NCBI RefSeq assembly: GCF_902459465.1
Contig: NC_047081.1
Location: 11,948,849-12,012,848, forward strand
From: Asterias rubens
Lineage: Eukaryota; Echinodermata; Asteroidea; Forcipulatida; Asteriidae
Length of the DNA stretch: 64,000 nt
Direction of reading: 5' to 3'
In this document: in pieces, positions 23,772 to 59,578 of the stretch
Position numbering within the stretch: position 1 is the first letter of the stretch
Layout: the number at the start of each line of letters is the position of its first letter
Position numbers and translations under genes: made by a program
The notes under the pieces: generated by a model
What the model was told of the DNA's origin: nothing
The model's input: only the letters and a program-made list of their open reading frames with translations
Database searches by the model: none

Positions 23772-24159
23772 TTAAGACAGTGGACACTATTGGTAATTGT
23801 CAAAGACCAGTCTTCTCACTTGGTGTATCTCAACATATGCATACAAAAATACAAACCTGTGAAAATTTGAGCTCAATTGGTCGTCGAAGTTGCGAGGTAA
23901 TAATGAAAGAAAAAAACACACTCGTCACAAGAACTTGTGTGCTTTCAGATGCTTGATTTCGAGACCTCAAAATCTAATTGTGAGTTCTCGAAATCAAACT
24001 CGTGGAAAATTACTTCTTTCTCGAAAACTACATCACTTCAGAGGGAACCGTTTCTCGCAATGTTTTATACTATCAACTTCTCCCCATTACTCGTTACCAA
24101 GTAAGGTTTTATGCTAATAATTATTTTGAATAATTACCAATAGTGTCCACTGCCTTTAA
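23772..24159 (+). mobile_element. MITE, 'GCAGTGGACACTATTGG' family, copy 1
   Basis: The ends are inverted copies: CAGTGGACACTATTGGTAAT at the left and ATTACCAATAGTGTCCACTG at the right, with TTAA-like flanks (TTAAGA and CTTTAA). The interior has blocks shared with 44091-44487 and 56436-56780, for example GACCAGTCTTCTCACTTG and CCCCATTACTCGTTACCAAG. It has no transposase. The family has at least four copies in this window. Confidence 0.85.
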
Positions 24160-24976
24160 GGTTAGGGCTAGGAAATACATTAGGGGTATCCGAGCAAACC
24201 GGAATAAAGTGATGTCGAGATAAAGGTGTATAACAAAAATTCACAATTAAGGTTAAGCTTTGGCATTTTTGGAATAGTACATTTTTTGTTTTCTCAAGAA
24301 AAATATTATCAGGAATCAACGATCATGTCTTGAACTTGTTAGATCTTAACTACTTTAAGATGGAACTAATTCAGTGAATGATTTCCTTTGTATAGCAGAG
24401 CAAAATGCTACAAAAAAATGTATCAGTTGCGGTCAAAAAGGATATGTTTTGAACGATGAAATTAGTCATTGGGAATAAAATTACTCACACTTGCCGGCTT
24501 TGGATCGTGAAATGGTAAAAACTTTGCGTTTACACCACAGCAGCTCTATGAAGATGGGTCCGGCTGTGCATGCACTGGGTAATGATAATTATAACCAAAG
24601 CATAGTTCAACAACATAACAGTATGTACAAGTTGCAAACAAACACACAAAGATCGTTCGTTTCTACCTTTTTTGCTATTTTAGTTTTGTGCATATTTCAA
24701 GCCATCGTCAAGCTCCCTGATTGCATTAACAACAAACAAATACTGACGTCCATCACACCAAAATGAAACCCGACTATTTTGTTCTCCCTTCAAGCCACAG
24801 TTTCATTACATTAATTTCAATGGAAGAAAACAGCTGAACCATGAAAAAAGACCCGGCAGACACAAAATTCATAATCATCTTCAAGTCCGGCCATTAACAT
24901 TCCTTATCATGAGAAGTTGTTCAATCTAGTTGACCAACCATTGAAAGATTCAACTGCAATGGTGGAAGATGGTTGC

Positions 24977-25105
24977 AGAGCCTAGCCCTAACTTAGGACT
25001 AGTCCTAGAAGATATAAGAAACGTATGGCTAGTCCTAAGTTAGGAAGATTAACTCTTCCTAACTCGAGATAAGACTAGTCTTAACTCTTTGTGAAATCCA
25101 CCCCT
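24977..25105. repeat. Palindromic 'CCTAAGTTAGGA' dispersed repeat, copy 1
   Basis: Repeated and inverted CTAACTTAGGACTAGTCC and CTAGTCCTAAGTTAGG blocks fold on themselves. Related copies are at 33925-34085 and 42318-42475, which also share GTTAGGACGAGT and TTTGGTGAAAT-type ends. Confidence 0.7.
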
Positions 25106-25152
25106 GTGCACAGAGCTAAATGTGTACATGTGTACTGTGTACACATGTACAA

Positions 25153-25490
25153 GATGCATTCACCACTTCATGATAGTGCAGGCTGGCATAACTTGTCCAT
25201 CAATCAAAACCACCGTGGGTGACATTTAATAGTCAAACAGTAGGAGGGTTGACTATGTACTGCGTAGATGCATTCATCACATGGTATCATAATTTGTATT
25301 GCCGTCTTGCACAGTGCACAGGTCCTATCATTCAAAACCAGTGGATGACATTGAATGGTCAGACAGTAAGAGGGTTGACTGTGTACTGTTCACCACATGA
25401 TATCATATTGCAGGCTGGCATAGTTTATCTATCTTTTAAAACCACAGTGGATGACATTGAGTGGTCACACGGTAGGAGGGTTAAAGGGCT
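25153..25490. repeat. Diverged ~115-bp tandem repeat, three copies
   Basis: The blocks GGATGACATTGA.TGGTCA..C, GTAGGAGGGTTGACT and CACATGATATCAT recur three times about 115 bases apart with many substitutions. This is an older array than the neighbouring 55-bp repeat. Confidence 0.75.
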
Positions 25491-25782
25491 TCTTTTCTTT
25501 CCTTCTTCAGTCACACCTGGCAAGGGTTTTCAGTACTTTCAGGTGCTGGGTGAAGCTGGTTGTTATATTAAGTCCACCATGTATCGAGTAGTCTCAGGTG
25601 CTGGGTGAAGCCGGTTGTTATATTAAGTCCACCATGTATCGAGTAGTCTCAGGTGCTGGGTGAAGCTGGTTGTTATATTAAGTCCACCATGTATCGAGTA
25701 GTCTCAGGTGCTGGGTGAAGCTGGTTGTTATATTAAGTCCACCATGTATCGAGTAGTCTCAGGTGCTGGGTGAAGCTGGTTG

Positions 25783-49315
<23,533 letters not shown>

Positions 49316-50730
49316 TTCTGGCTCATTAATGTTGCAGACAGATCAAGTGTAGAATAAACTCACTTCAGATTAACAAGCTGTTGATCACAAATAAATAAAT
49401 AAATAAATGTTATAAAAACTCATCAAGCCCCCCAGAGAAAGACGATAATGTAGTTGTTGATGCAGGTCTCGAAATAACCCACAGCAATTGCTGTGGTGCC
49501 CTGTGCTTTTGCTGTGGTGCCCTTTGCAAAGTTCCAATACAAATCATGGAAGTGCCCCTTAGAGGAAATTAGCTATGCCCTTTCGAGAGAGCGAAGTTCA
49601 AAGTCTGTCGATGAAGATGAACAAATACTGTTAACTGCCTGTGACTGAATGATAGTACTCACTAAGTAGAATTACTTCCTTGATACAGACCCGGAAGACT
49701 TTCTTGAAGGTATACAAAGTGAAAGTTTATAATCCAGGGGCTACGGTAACACTCAGCTAGCACTGACATTATTCTTAAACTATTAATGTTTGCTTTGGCA
49801 TGTTTACAGAATTACTCCACTCAGCAATAATACCAATTGACACTCTGCTCTTTAGTCCTTCTTCTGAATATGGGCACACAACGATTCCAACAAGTCTGGA
49901 GCATCGTTACCTTTTCAAAACACCGTTTTCATATTTTATATTTTTTAAAGTATAACATGTACAGATTTTAAAGCCATGACATTCGCCAAAAAATTCAGCA
50001 AGTACAAAACGTGATAAATGAAACAAAATAAAACCCCACAAAACATGTACCATGATGAAATGTAAGTGTACACAGTAAACAAAAATCTAGATACAAACTA
50101 CACATTTTGTAGTGAATGTTAAACATGAGGTAATCAGGTTTATCAAGATGTGCTTTCAGAATGGTAAGCAGCGCACATTACATGTAGCTGTCAGTACCCA
50201 ATTATGTTCAACATGCTTGGTCATATTCAACAATGACTACACTGTGTCCTACTACACTGTACACTAGTAGACAGTCTTACTGAAGACTGCGTTGTATGTG
50301 AGTCATCCAATACACTACTCCTATGTGTATAAGTCATAATAGAACTGCTTGCTCAAATGTGGACCGAACTATGAGCCTACTGGGCAAAAAATATTGACTG
50401 CATGTCCTAAAAGCTTGATTTTGAAAGATAGGTAATTGAACCTGCTAAATCATGCCCCACACAAAAAAATAAAAGAGGGAATTTTTTTTTATATTTTTAA
50501 TAATACTTATATGAATGAACGAATAGAAAATAACTTATTAAATAAAATAAATAAATAAATAAGATTTCACCAACAAATAAATACAAAAGAGAAAATGTCT
50601 GCTGGGGTCAAAATATTGACCAAAATAATGTTGCAAAATAAAGAAAATTGTATAAAACATTCCTGATTTTGTAAGACAATTCATTTTTGTTGTTGAATAT
50701 TCCTCAACCATTTAAAAAAGAAGGAGGTGA

Positions 50731-50870
50731 AATGAATGTAAGCAAATAAATAATAAAATACACAGTAGGCCTGTAGTAAGAGTCAAACGTTGGGCCATTA
50801 AATGAATGTAAGCAAATAAATAATAAAATACACAGTAGGCCTGTAGTAAGAGTCAAACGTTGGGCCATTA
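50731..50870. repeat. 70-bp perfect or near-perfect direct duplication
   Basis: AATGAATGTAAGCAAATAAA through GTTGGGCCATTA is present twice back to back (50731 and 50801). Confidence 0.95.
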
Positions 50871-53489
50871 AAAAAATGTTTGCAAAATAAAGAGATTTTC
50901 TCTTATTCAAGTCCTTTACAAATAATAATAAAATTAATAATAAAGAACACTTAATAGAGCGTCGGTATCCGCCTCAGGAAGGCGCTCATGGCGCTTGAAT
51001 ATATTCCTACAATGATACAGCCTCTAGGCCTCTGGAGGTATCTAAAATCAAAAATTGTCAGGTTTGTTTGATTCTATTAGATTGAGGACTGGGCTAAATG
51101 TACATGTAGCAAACTGACAATAAATGCTTTATTGCACATGAGATTTAAGGCAAATAAATGTACTGGTCACCATAAATCAGAGTTCCAACTGTTTCAATGT
51201 TGAGTTAGGATACTACCATGGTGTTGGATTTTGTTAGAGTGAGGAAAGATCCGGGTAAACCACTCAAGGGAATTTGGGTTTAAAAGAAAATGATCAACGC
51301 TGCTGTTCATTATTTCTAGCGAATAGAAACATTGCAACCATGAGATTGATCATCTTGCTGATTGCAGATGACCTTGTGAGTTTCCGCTTTTAATAGAGCT
51401 TCGATACTACTCCATTACGAATTGGAATAAATAATTTGTTATTTGAGAGTGATGGTTGACAAATCTTTGTTTGATTATGTCTAGTTTTGATAATAAAGGG
51501 TTTGGTACTTTTTGTACTACACAAAACACAAATGCCACAGGCACAGATTTACATTCAACTAAAATAATGATGGTAGAAAGCTTCCCTTCAAAATATTACT
51601 TGCTGAGGTGCTGTGGTTTTTGAAAAAAAATAATTTAACAATTTCACAAAAACAATTTTTCTCTCAGTGAGACGAAAATTAATATAGTGCGTACAACAGA
51701 TTTACACAGATTTTCTCTTGAAAACATTGTTCTGTACATTGTACATGTTCACCTTTTTCTCAAAAAACTTGACGACTAATGAAAACATAGTCTACAGGTT
51801 TAAAAAAATACTTCTTTATTCACAATGACCAAATACTTGATCTACAAAAGGAATCAAAACCCTTCAAGGTGCACAGTGCACTTAGATTACCTTGTACTGT
51901 AGAAAGAAGCCGAGTCACATCTTTCCCGTCTAATGGGATTGCCAGAGGTACACACAGATGCTGTAAATTGTAAGCCTACTTATCAACTTATATTGGGAAA
52001 GGGTTATAGAGTTTAGGGTCTGAATAAAAAGACATAACAAAACAAAAAATAGAATTTATTGAAAAATTCTGGATGTAAATTTAAATCCAGACAACCATCT
52101 CAAATGTTTAAACAATTTTAGCAAAGTGCATTGCCAAGTCTGAAATTGTTGTTAAAGTAGAAGCACTAATGAATTCATTTGCCATATTTGCCGGAAAAAT
52201 TACAGGGATTGGACATAAAAACGTCAAACCTCCCCTCCCCTTTCATCGACTCATCTTAAAAGACTCATTTTAAGAAGTGTTGTCAGTGTTTTGTAGTGTA
52301 ATTTGTATTTTAACATCACACTTTATTTCGCAATTAAAATTGATCTGGCACAGCTAAGATCAATATTAGCTGCTGGGCTTGAGTCCACAAAAAGTACAGA
52401 TTTAAGTCTAAAGGTGAGTCGTCGATATCGCCATGGTGATTTGTGTTTGTGACATCACACTTTGCTTAGCAATATAGATCATAGATGCTGCTCAAGTGCT
52501 GGCTCCTATTATGCATTGTGTTCTGGCAGGTCTCTAGGATTTCCTATTTCAAAGGGCAAGGTCATTTTCATTTTGCTGCGCTGTTGTTGACCACTGTTGT
52601 TGACCACGTTCAACTGCCTCCTCAATGACCTCAAGACACCTCTTTTCCCAGAACAATCCTCTTGCTCGCCATTGGATTGTTTTTGAGTCATTTTTATGGG
52701 TTCATTTGTTTCCCTCCTGTGTTAGGCACTGTTCTTTGTATATAGCACCTTAAATGCTTTGTATTATTATTATTTTTAAAGGGAACTTCCATTGGAAAAA
52801 CTTAAAGTTTATGGACAACTTTTGAAGGGGCACCAAGGCCAAGACCAGGGCAAAGGAGCCATGGCCTCCATGTCTCGCTCTGGGAATCTTGGGGACTCTT
52901 TAAAAGACAAATTAAGGGGGAGGTACACTTCTGTACAAAAGGAAAAGAGTTTGTATACTCTTGGATAATTTAGGGCATGGTACATGTATAATTAACATTA
53001 TAATAAACCTAAGGATCTATCTTAAGGTCTTCATAGTCTTAGAATGGATATTTCTTCCTACATGGTCTTAGTAATATAAAGCCCTGGTATTGATCCTTAA
53101 TTTGAGTAAGTTTCCTAACTTCTTTTTGATTGAAAATGTTGGATTGGAGCCAACACATGCCCACCCACATACCAGCACTCCCACATGAGCGCTGAGTGAC
53201 TAGCCAGTGAATTTTCCTACATTTGACATTGATCTCTTGACCTCCAGTTATTCAGGTTCTTGGCTGTTTATTTATAATATGCAGGTGTGGAACATTACAA
53301 TCCTAATACGTGTTTATACATTGTACATGCACCATAGCCCATGCAGGAGACTGAATACAACTGAACACTAAAACACAATGTCCATGATGTTCCTGTACTA
53401 TCTTACATGTAAGTAAATGAGTGTTATAAGAGATGTTAAATTTGCATCGGGGATAAAAATACTAATGCTGGTTGTTTTTTACCCATACT

Positions 53490-53640
53490 CTGATGTGTGT
53501 TAGCACTATATACTAGGTACTTTCCAGAGTCCTGTGAAAAAATATCACAGACATGTTACTCGGGTGGGATTCGAACCCACGACCCTTGCAATTCTAGAGC
53601 AGTTACTTACCAACTAGACTGAATGATTGTTGTATAAAAT
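53490..53640 (-). mobile_element. tRNA-derived SINE, minus orientation
   Basis: GGGATTCGAACCCACGACCC on plus is the inverse of a perfect B box (GGGTTCGAATCCC), with the A-box region TTGGTAAGTAACTGC upstream on the minus strand. The body TACTTTCCAGAGTCCTG also occurs at 22210-22230, without its own head nearby. Confidence 0.7.
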
Positions 53641-54120
53641 TGAACCAAAAACACATTGTTAATTTATAAGTATACGCAGGTTTTAGGTAGATAATGCAAA
53701 TACTAAATGCATTTCATTTACGCCTTACGTGCAATGTCGCCAAATACGATCACTAAGTAAAATCTGGCTTTTCCTTTTCATGCATCAAGATTTCACCCTG
53801 TAATTATATTCTGTGACATACAGACACAAAATGCACTCAATATAAATTTGTTTGATAGCCACATTGTACTGTTGTAGATCCTTGTCTTTGGAAATAATAG
53901 TTTTTCACAATAAACATCCGCAAATGCATAGTAGTAGAGCAGAATGCTACACAATACATGTATGTATCAGTTGCTTACTACTCAATATTGGCATTCATGT
54001 ATGCACAAAATAAGTGCACTCTAAAATTTGTCTCATGCAAAATTAGTGGACAAAGTCATTCCCTAAACATTATGCATCCAATATACTTTATTGAATATGA
54101 TGTCACCGTTCCAATATTTG

Positions 54121-54480
54121 CCCTACAAGATGGTGTCTGCGAGCGTGTGCGTGCTTTGCCATAGAAATCAAACCAGGAACGCTGCGTGCTGCATATTTCT
54201 TTTGATGTACATGTACGCGTGTAGACGCCCATACGGTTTGCCCTACAAGATGGTGTCTGCGAGCGTGCTTTGCCATAGAAATCAAACCGGGAACGCTGTG
54301 TGCTGCATACATGTATTTCTTTTGATGTACATGTACGCGTGTAGACGCCCATACGGTTTGCCCTACAAGATGGTGTCTGCGAGCGTGTGCGTGCTTTGCC
54401 ATAGAAATCAAACCGGGAACGCTGCGTGCTGCATATTTCTTTTGATGTACATGTACGCGTGTAGACGCCCATACGGTTTG
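54121..54480. repeat. 120-bp tandem repeat, three copies
   Basis: Units start CCCTACAAGATGGTGTCTGC at 54121, 54241 and 54361; a diverged start follows at 54481. The middle unit lacks six bases (TGTGCG) and has six extra (CATGTA-type) elsewhere, so every unit is still exactly 120 bp. Frames on both strands remain open across it. Confidence 0.95.
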
Positions 54481-56435
54481 ACCTACAAAATGGCGACTTT
54501 CAAAGCCAAAAAAGGGTTATTCGATACGGTCTACATGTACAGAACTTTGTATTTCAGATTTCCCTTCATACCATACATGTATATTTCTTACCTTTTGAGC
54601 TTCACATCTACAGCTACTTCAATGCTGATCAGTGCACAGTTCTTAGACAAAGTTCAGGCAACTGATGTTGAGACACTTCCCTTAGATGTAAGAACTTCCT
54701 TTGCACCTCTCCAACAAATACAGACAGAGGAGGAAGTTTCTGATCCTTTGCACTGCAAGTCTCTCCGACAAGTCTCTGCCTTTCTTGAAGTCTTTTATGG
54801 TCTCAGTTGCAGCAGATATTCTTGAAGTATTCAAGCTGATTACTAAGAAGTTGATCACAATACACACATAGTTGATGAACGCAAAGAGTTAAACACCTCC
54901 GTTGGGATGAGTCAAAAAGAAAATATCTCCAAGTGTAATGTTGTAGCTAGCAGGAATGTGCAAGGTAATACTGGAACAAAAGAACTCTCCTCTAGGCAAC
55001 AAATTTATTGGGATTCGGCGTTATCATAAAAGCTTTCCCAACAATGTGTTCAGCTAACAGCTACACAAATAATTGACTTCTTGTTGACATTGTTTACAAA
55101 AGTCAATCAGAATATTTGGAATTATTTCACTCCCAGTAAGGATATTACCAGGCAACACTGTCTCAACCCAAACAACAGGTTCAGGAAAAAAAATGCAATT
55201 AAATGGCAGACAATGAACTGTAGTTGCAATCACTGTTTAGTCCAATCCAAGGATACTGGTCATCAACACTTGGCTGAAGGGGACTGGTCAGTGCTGACCA
55301 AACAAATGATGTCCTTCATTAATTATTGTTGACAGGGGTAACTAAAGGTTCAATGTCTAGATTGTACAGGTTTGTGAGTAGACTCCCTCACAAGGCACGT
55401 AGAGATTCATTTGGCACGTTTTTGGACAATCTGCATAGTCTAGTCTAAACTGCAGGATTTAAGGTATATTCTACAAGTGTAGTTCATAAATAATGAATTA
55501 GAGTAAGACAGGTTGTTACGGGTATAAAGTACTGTAGATGAAGCAGTCTCAGTCTATGGTTGCTTCAGTGTCCTGCTGACAAGTAAACGGAGACCCATCA
55601 TGAATCTGTAGGCGAGACTGAATCTCTGTTCCACCGCCTCCTTTTAGCGGACACGTAGTCCGCTTACCGAGTACATCCTCTTCTTGTCAACTCACCACAC
55701 ACCTAGCCAAGAAGATAAACAACTTTTATTTACATTTTACATTATCAGCAAACAAATTACATGTACATGTAGGCCAAATCACTGCAAACAAACAGTATTA
55801 AAATTGAGTCATAAAGCCTACATGTTTTGATATTATGGGCCTATGCAAACTCTTACAAAATCCTACAACAAGTCACAAGAAAACATACAACAAAACATAA
55901 ACATATTTTGATATTATGCAAGTGCACTTATTTTTACCAAATAAACAACATCCTACAACAAGTTGCAAGACAATTTACAACAAAACAAATCATGGTAAGC
56001 ACAAACATCCATCAATCATCGCACTTCAAAGTTCACTTTTTGTGCTTCAACAGCTCTATGGAAATTGAGCCAACGTGTGTTATTAAACAAGTACCTCAAG
56101 TCAAGGGTGAACATGTAGGGTGAGTGAGGGTCACATTAGATAAACACTATAAAAGCCAATGAATATAACAAGTATTTCACACCATTTACCTAAATCCCAC
56201 CCAGTGTCAATGCTAATAATGCAAGTCTGTCACATCTAGGCCTTTACATGCACCATGGAGGAAAAATTTGATTTTCCTCCATGTACTTTTAGATGCTATT
56301 TTGATGGTTTTAGTAAAGAAAGTGACCAGACAAAAAACAAATTTTGCTTACAAGAATCAGGTTACCAGCCAAAATTCCATGTCATGTGCACCATTTGTGA
56401 CTGATTTCCTGCTATCTTCTGCTTGCAGGAATGTG

Positions 56436-56780
56436 TTAAAGCCAGTGGACACTATTGGTAATTGTCAAAGACCAGTCTTCTCACTTGCTGTATCTCAACA
56501 TTATATGCATAAAATAACAAACCTGTGAAAATTTGAGCTTGATTGGTCGTCAAAATTGCGAGATAAAATGAAAGAAAAAACACCTTGTCACACGAAGTTG
56601 TGTGCTATCAGATGCTTGATTCGTGGAAAATTACTTTTTTCTTGAAAACTACTCCACTTCAGAAGGAGCCGTTTCTCACAATGTTTCATACTACCAACCT
56701 CTCCCCATTACTCGTTACCAAGTAAGATTTTATGCTCATAAATATTTTGAGTAATTACCAATAGTGTCCCCTGCCTTTAA
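56436..56780 (+). mobile_element. MITE, 'GCAGTGGACACTATTGG' family, copy 3
   Basis: It starts TTAAAGCCAGTGGACACTAT and ends ACCAATAGTGTCCCCTGCC then TTTAA. It has the same orientation and interior as copy 1, with an internal deletion of the TTTCGAGACC block. Confidence 0.85.
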
Positions 56781-57037
56781 GTAATCAAATTGGGTGGTGA
56801 TCTTTGACGATATTAATCGAGTTACAACCCAAGGAAAAGGCGCTTTATAAATGGTGTTATTTGTTATTATTAATGTACTCTATTGGTATCTGATTAGTTG
56901 CTTTTGTACCAAAAGCATCAAAATTTAGCCAATGAGTTCATGCATTAAGGCCATATTCTGTTTGAAAGAAGGAAAGTGCATCAGGGCAGTGTTTATTTCC
57001 GGTTTCCTTGGCATTAAACTACTGGCATTATTTCTAT

Positions 57038-57210
57038 TCCCCTGGACAGGATGCCAGTCTATAAGTTACTTCCCAGCTCTCCCCGGTACCCATTTGTACT
57101 CCTGGGTGGAGAGAAGTACTTATGATAAAAGTGTCGCAAATGACCAGGCCAGGATTGGAACCCACATTCTGTAAACTACAGAACTTGAGTCAACTGCCTT
57201 AGACCGTTTG
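57038..57210 (-). mobile_element. tRNA-derived SINE, minus orientation
   Basis: On the minus strand GTCTAAGGCAGTTGACTC (A-box region) is followed by GTGGGTTCCAATCCTGGCC (B box) and a body with CTCTCCACCCAGGAGTAC and AAATGGGTACCGGGGAG. The body type is shared with 36511-36720. Confidence 0.7.
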
Positions 57211-58733
57211 TTTAGTAACGTTACGTTCAGGACACTCTGCTCATACAAAAGACGCAACCGTGATCGGAGCAAAACAAACAACATAATACTTCTCAACAAG
57301 TTGTTGCGGATGTACATTGTGTATTTAACTATGCACTATGGATGATTGGTTATTTAATGACAAGATCTTGTACTTTGAACTTGTTATCATTATGTGCAGG
57401 TTGTCTTCCAGGGTCCAATGTTTGAAATCAACATGTTATTGATTGCAATCTATGTTACAGCTGACTCTGATCTCCCATGCTACTACAAATACTGCTCGAC
57501 AACTTTAACTATCAACTAAACATTTTCAGAAAACTAGACGCAATATAGTGCAAGTAAAAAACATCGCTTAGCACGAGTGTTAATCTTTCTGCTAAGCAGT
57601 AAGCACTCTTATCATTAAAACATTAAGATAGCGTCCTTACAAAGTCTACATTTTGCACAATTAATGCTTAGTGACTGAATGTTGTTGTAGAGCTACATAC
57701 AATACTGCTGAAACCCAGAAAACAATGTTATGCAAACATGTAATTGGCCTTAGAAAAATGCATTTGATTGAGTAAAAGGGCTGACCTCTTACACATGTAC
57801 ATGTACATGTTATATCAATATTATCTTCATAAAATTCTTTGTGTAAACAGGTTACAGAAGGAAAATAACATGTCTGTACCAGAAGGTTAAGTGTAAAATG
57901 TGCTGAGCACAGCTACAAAAGATTAAAAGTGCCAAGTATATTTATTTGCAGCTCAACAGCTCTTGAAATCTAACCCATGGTTGACTGCAATCAGGGATCA
58001 CATTTGAACAAAACAATGACATTTTCCACTACACAACAATTCTTTTAGCTCAAAGCTTGCACAAACCCATATTTTTAACTAATTTTTCAACAACAAAAGT
58101 AAAAAGAAATTAAATAAAATCTGGATTTGCAATTGGAGATTAAGTGGGAAGGTAGGCCCTATACTGGTTTTGAATATTAGTGAGAAGCGTCTCTGTCTCA
58201 AACATTTCTCAGATTGTGTATTCCAATTGTGGATTATCATGGACATACTGCTCTGAACTTTTGGACGATATCTCGAAAATGCTACCACCTTTTGAAATGA
58301 AAATTTCGCAGATTAGTTTGATTGTTATCTACACTAGGATTAAAACAATCGAATGGTTCCGAAAACCAAAGGTATGTATACATAACATTCCCTTCAAGAA
58401 TATTCAAAAGTATGTCATATTATGTGTTCAGAAAAATACCCGACTATAGGACTTGTTTTTGTTATTGCAGAATGCTTCACGAACTGGACTCTTGCCAGAG
58501 GTCTTTTGTTTGAACCCTGGCAATATGCGGCCATGCGAGCCTAACACTTACCTATATAATTAAAAGATACGCTTCGTTGGCTGTGACAATTCACTCAGTG
58601 TTCACACCACACAGGTGAGCCACTCAATGAACATGCTTAGAACATGTCCTCACTTGCATAATCAATACCTGTAAATAACCAAACAAAACAAGAACAATAT
58701 TAACGCTGAAGGGAATTTGCACACATTTGGTTT

Positions 58734-59260
58734 AAGACCTGTGTAATTGATTACAAAATACAATACAAGATAGATTAGTTTGCAATTTTTAAAGGGGATT
58801 TGGCAATCACTAAATTCTAAAGTGGGAGGGTTAAATGAGGGAAGGGGATACAAGATGCGGGAATAAAACAAAGAGAAAAGACTTTCAGAAGGAAAATATT
58901 AACGTTGGTAAAAGACCTGTGTAAATAATTCAAAAATACAAAACGAGATCAATTAGTTTGCAATTTTTAAAGGGGATTTGCCAATCACTAAATTCTAAAG
59001 TGGGAGGGTTAAATGAGGGAAGGGGATACAAGATGCGGAAATAAAACAAAGAGAGAAGACAAGGAAAATATTAAAGTTGGTTAAAGACCTGTGTAAATGA
59101 TTTGAACACACAATCTGAGATAGATTACTAGTTTATCATTTGTTACAGTGAGATTCCAATCACCAATGACCAAGCCCTTAATAAACATGCCAGTCAAGGG
59201 GAGAGCTAAAGCGGGAAAGGGCTAAAAGAAGGAGATAATAAAAAAGAAGAAAGGTGATGA
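58734..59260. repeat. ~175-bp tandem repeat, about two and a half copies
   Basis: AAGACCTGTGTAA occurs at 58734, 58912 and 59084. The first two units share AATTTTTAAAGGGGATTTG and GGGAGGGTTAAATGAGGGAA almost perfectly. The third degenerates. Confidence 0.85.
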
Positions 59261-59455
59261 TGACCATCGACAGAAAAATTTCACTAACTTGAACGGTACA
59301 GTCTCGTTTCAATTTACGATGATCTGAATGAGGTAAATTTTACAAAAATGAGAAGATGGCATTTTTTCTGACTTGGTAAGTTAAAGAGAGGGCTTAGAGA
59401 AAGTGAGAGGAAAAAAACAAAACCTCTGAGAGTATAGACCTTTATCATGGTGCAG

Positions 59456-59578
59456 TCATCTTGAATTTCTCCCGTTAATATCAACGTTTCCAAACTAAGG
59501 CTGGAAGAACAAAATAGTCTGGTTCCTATTTGCAAAATGATTATTGGTATTCGATACGAGGGACAAGACCAAGATGGA
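59456..59578. mobile_element. Short inverted-repeat element, copy B
   Basis: It is the diverged sister of 2776-2913, ending CCAAGATGGA and sharing AATAGTCTGGTTCCTATT. The left terminal repeat has two changes (TCATCTTGAA). Confidence 0.6.

Larger units (their letters stand above)
17896..25782. other. Region between convergent genes (MINPP1 plus, FAM13 minus)
   Basis: The two genes are tail to tail here, so the span holds their 3' UTRs plus intergenic DNA. No further exon is supported. It contains the 106-bp minisatellite, a SINE head, an imperfect local repeat (22700-22870), one MITE (23772-24159), a palindromic repeat (24977-25105), and 115-bp and 55-bp tandem repeats. Reverse-strand AATAAA signals at 19820 and 19587 could end a long FAM13 transcript, but this is only a possibility. 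Confidence 0.6.

Noticed and set aside
54091..54825. A 244-codon plus-strand frame
   Set aside because: It runs across the 120-bp array and beyond with no domain, no splice signals and equally open reverse frames.
54682..54867. Upstream FAM13 exon (reverse frame with KDFKKGRDLSERLA)
   Set aside because: It looks vaguely protein-like, but no acceptor/donor pair and no phase match to the first coding exon could be found.
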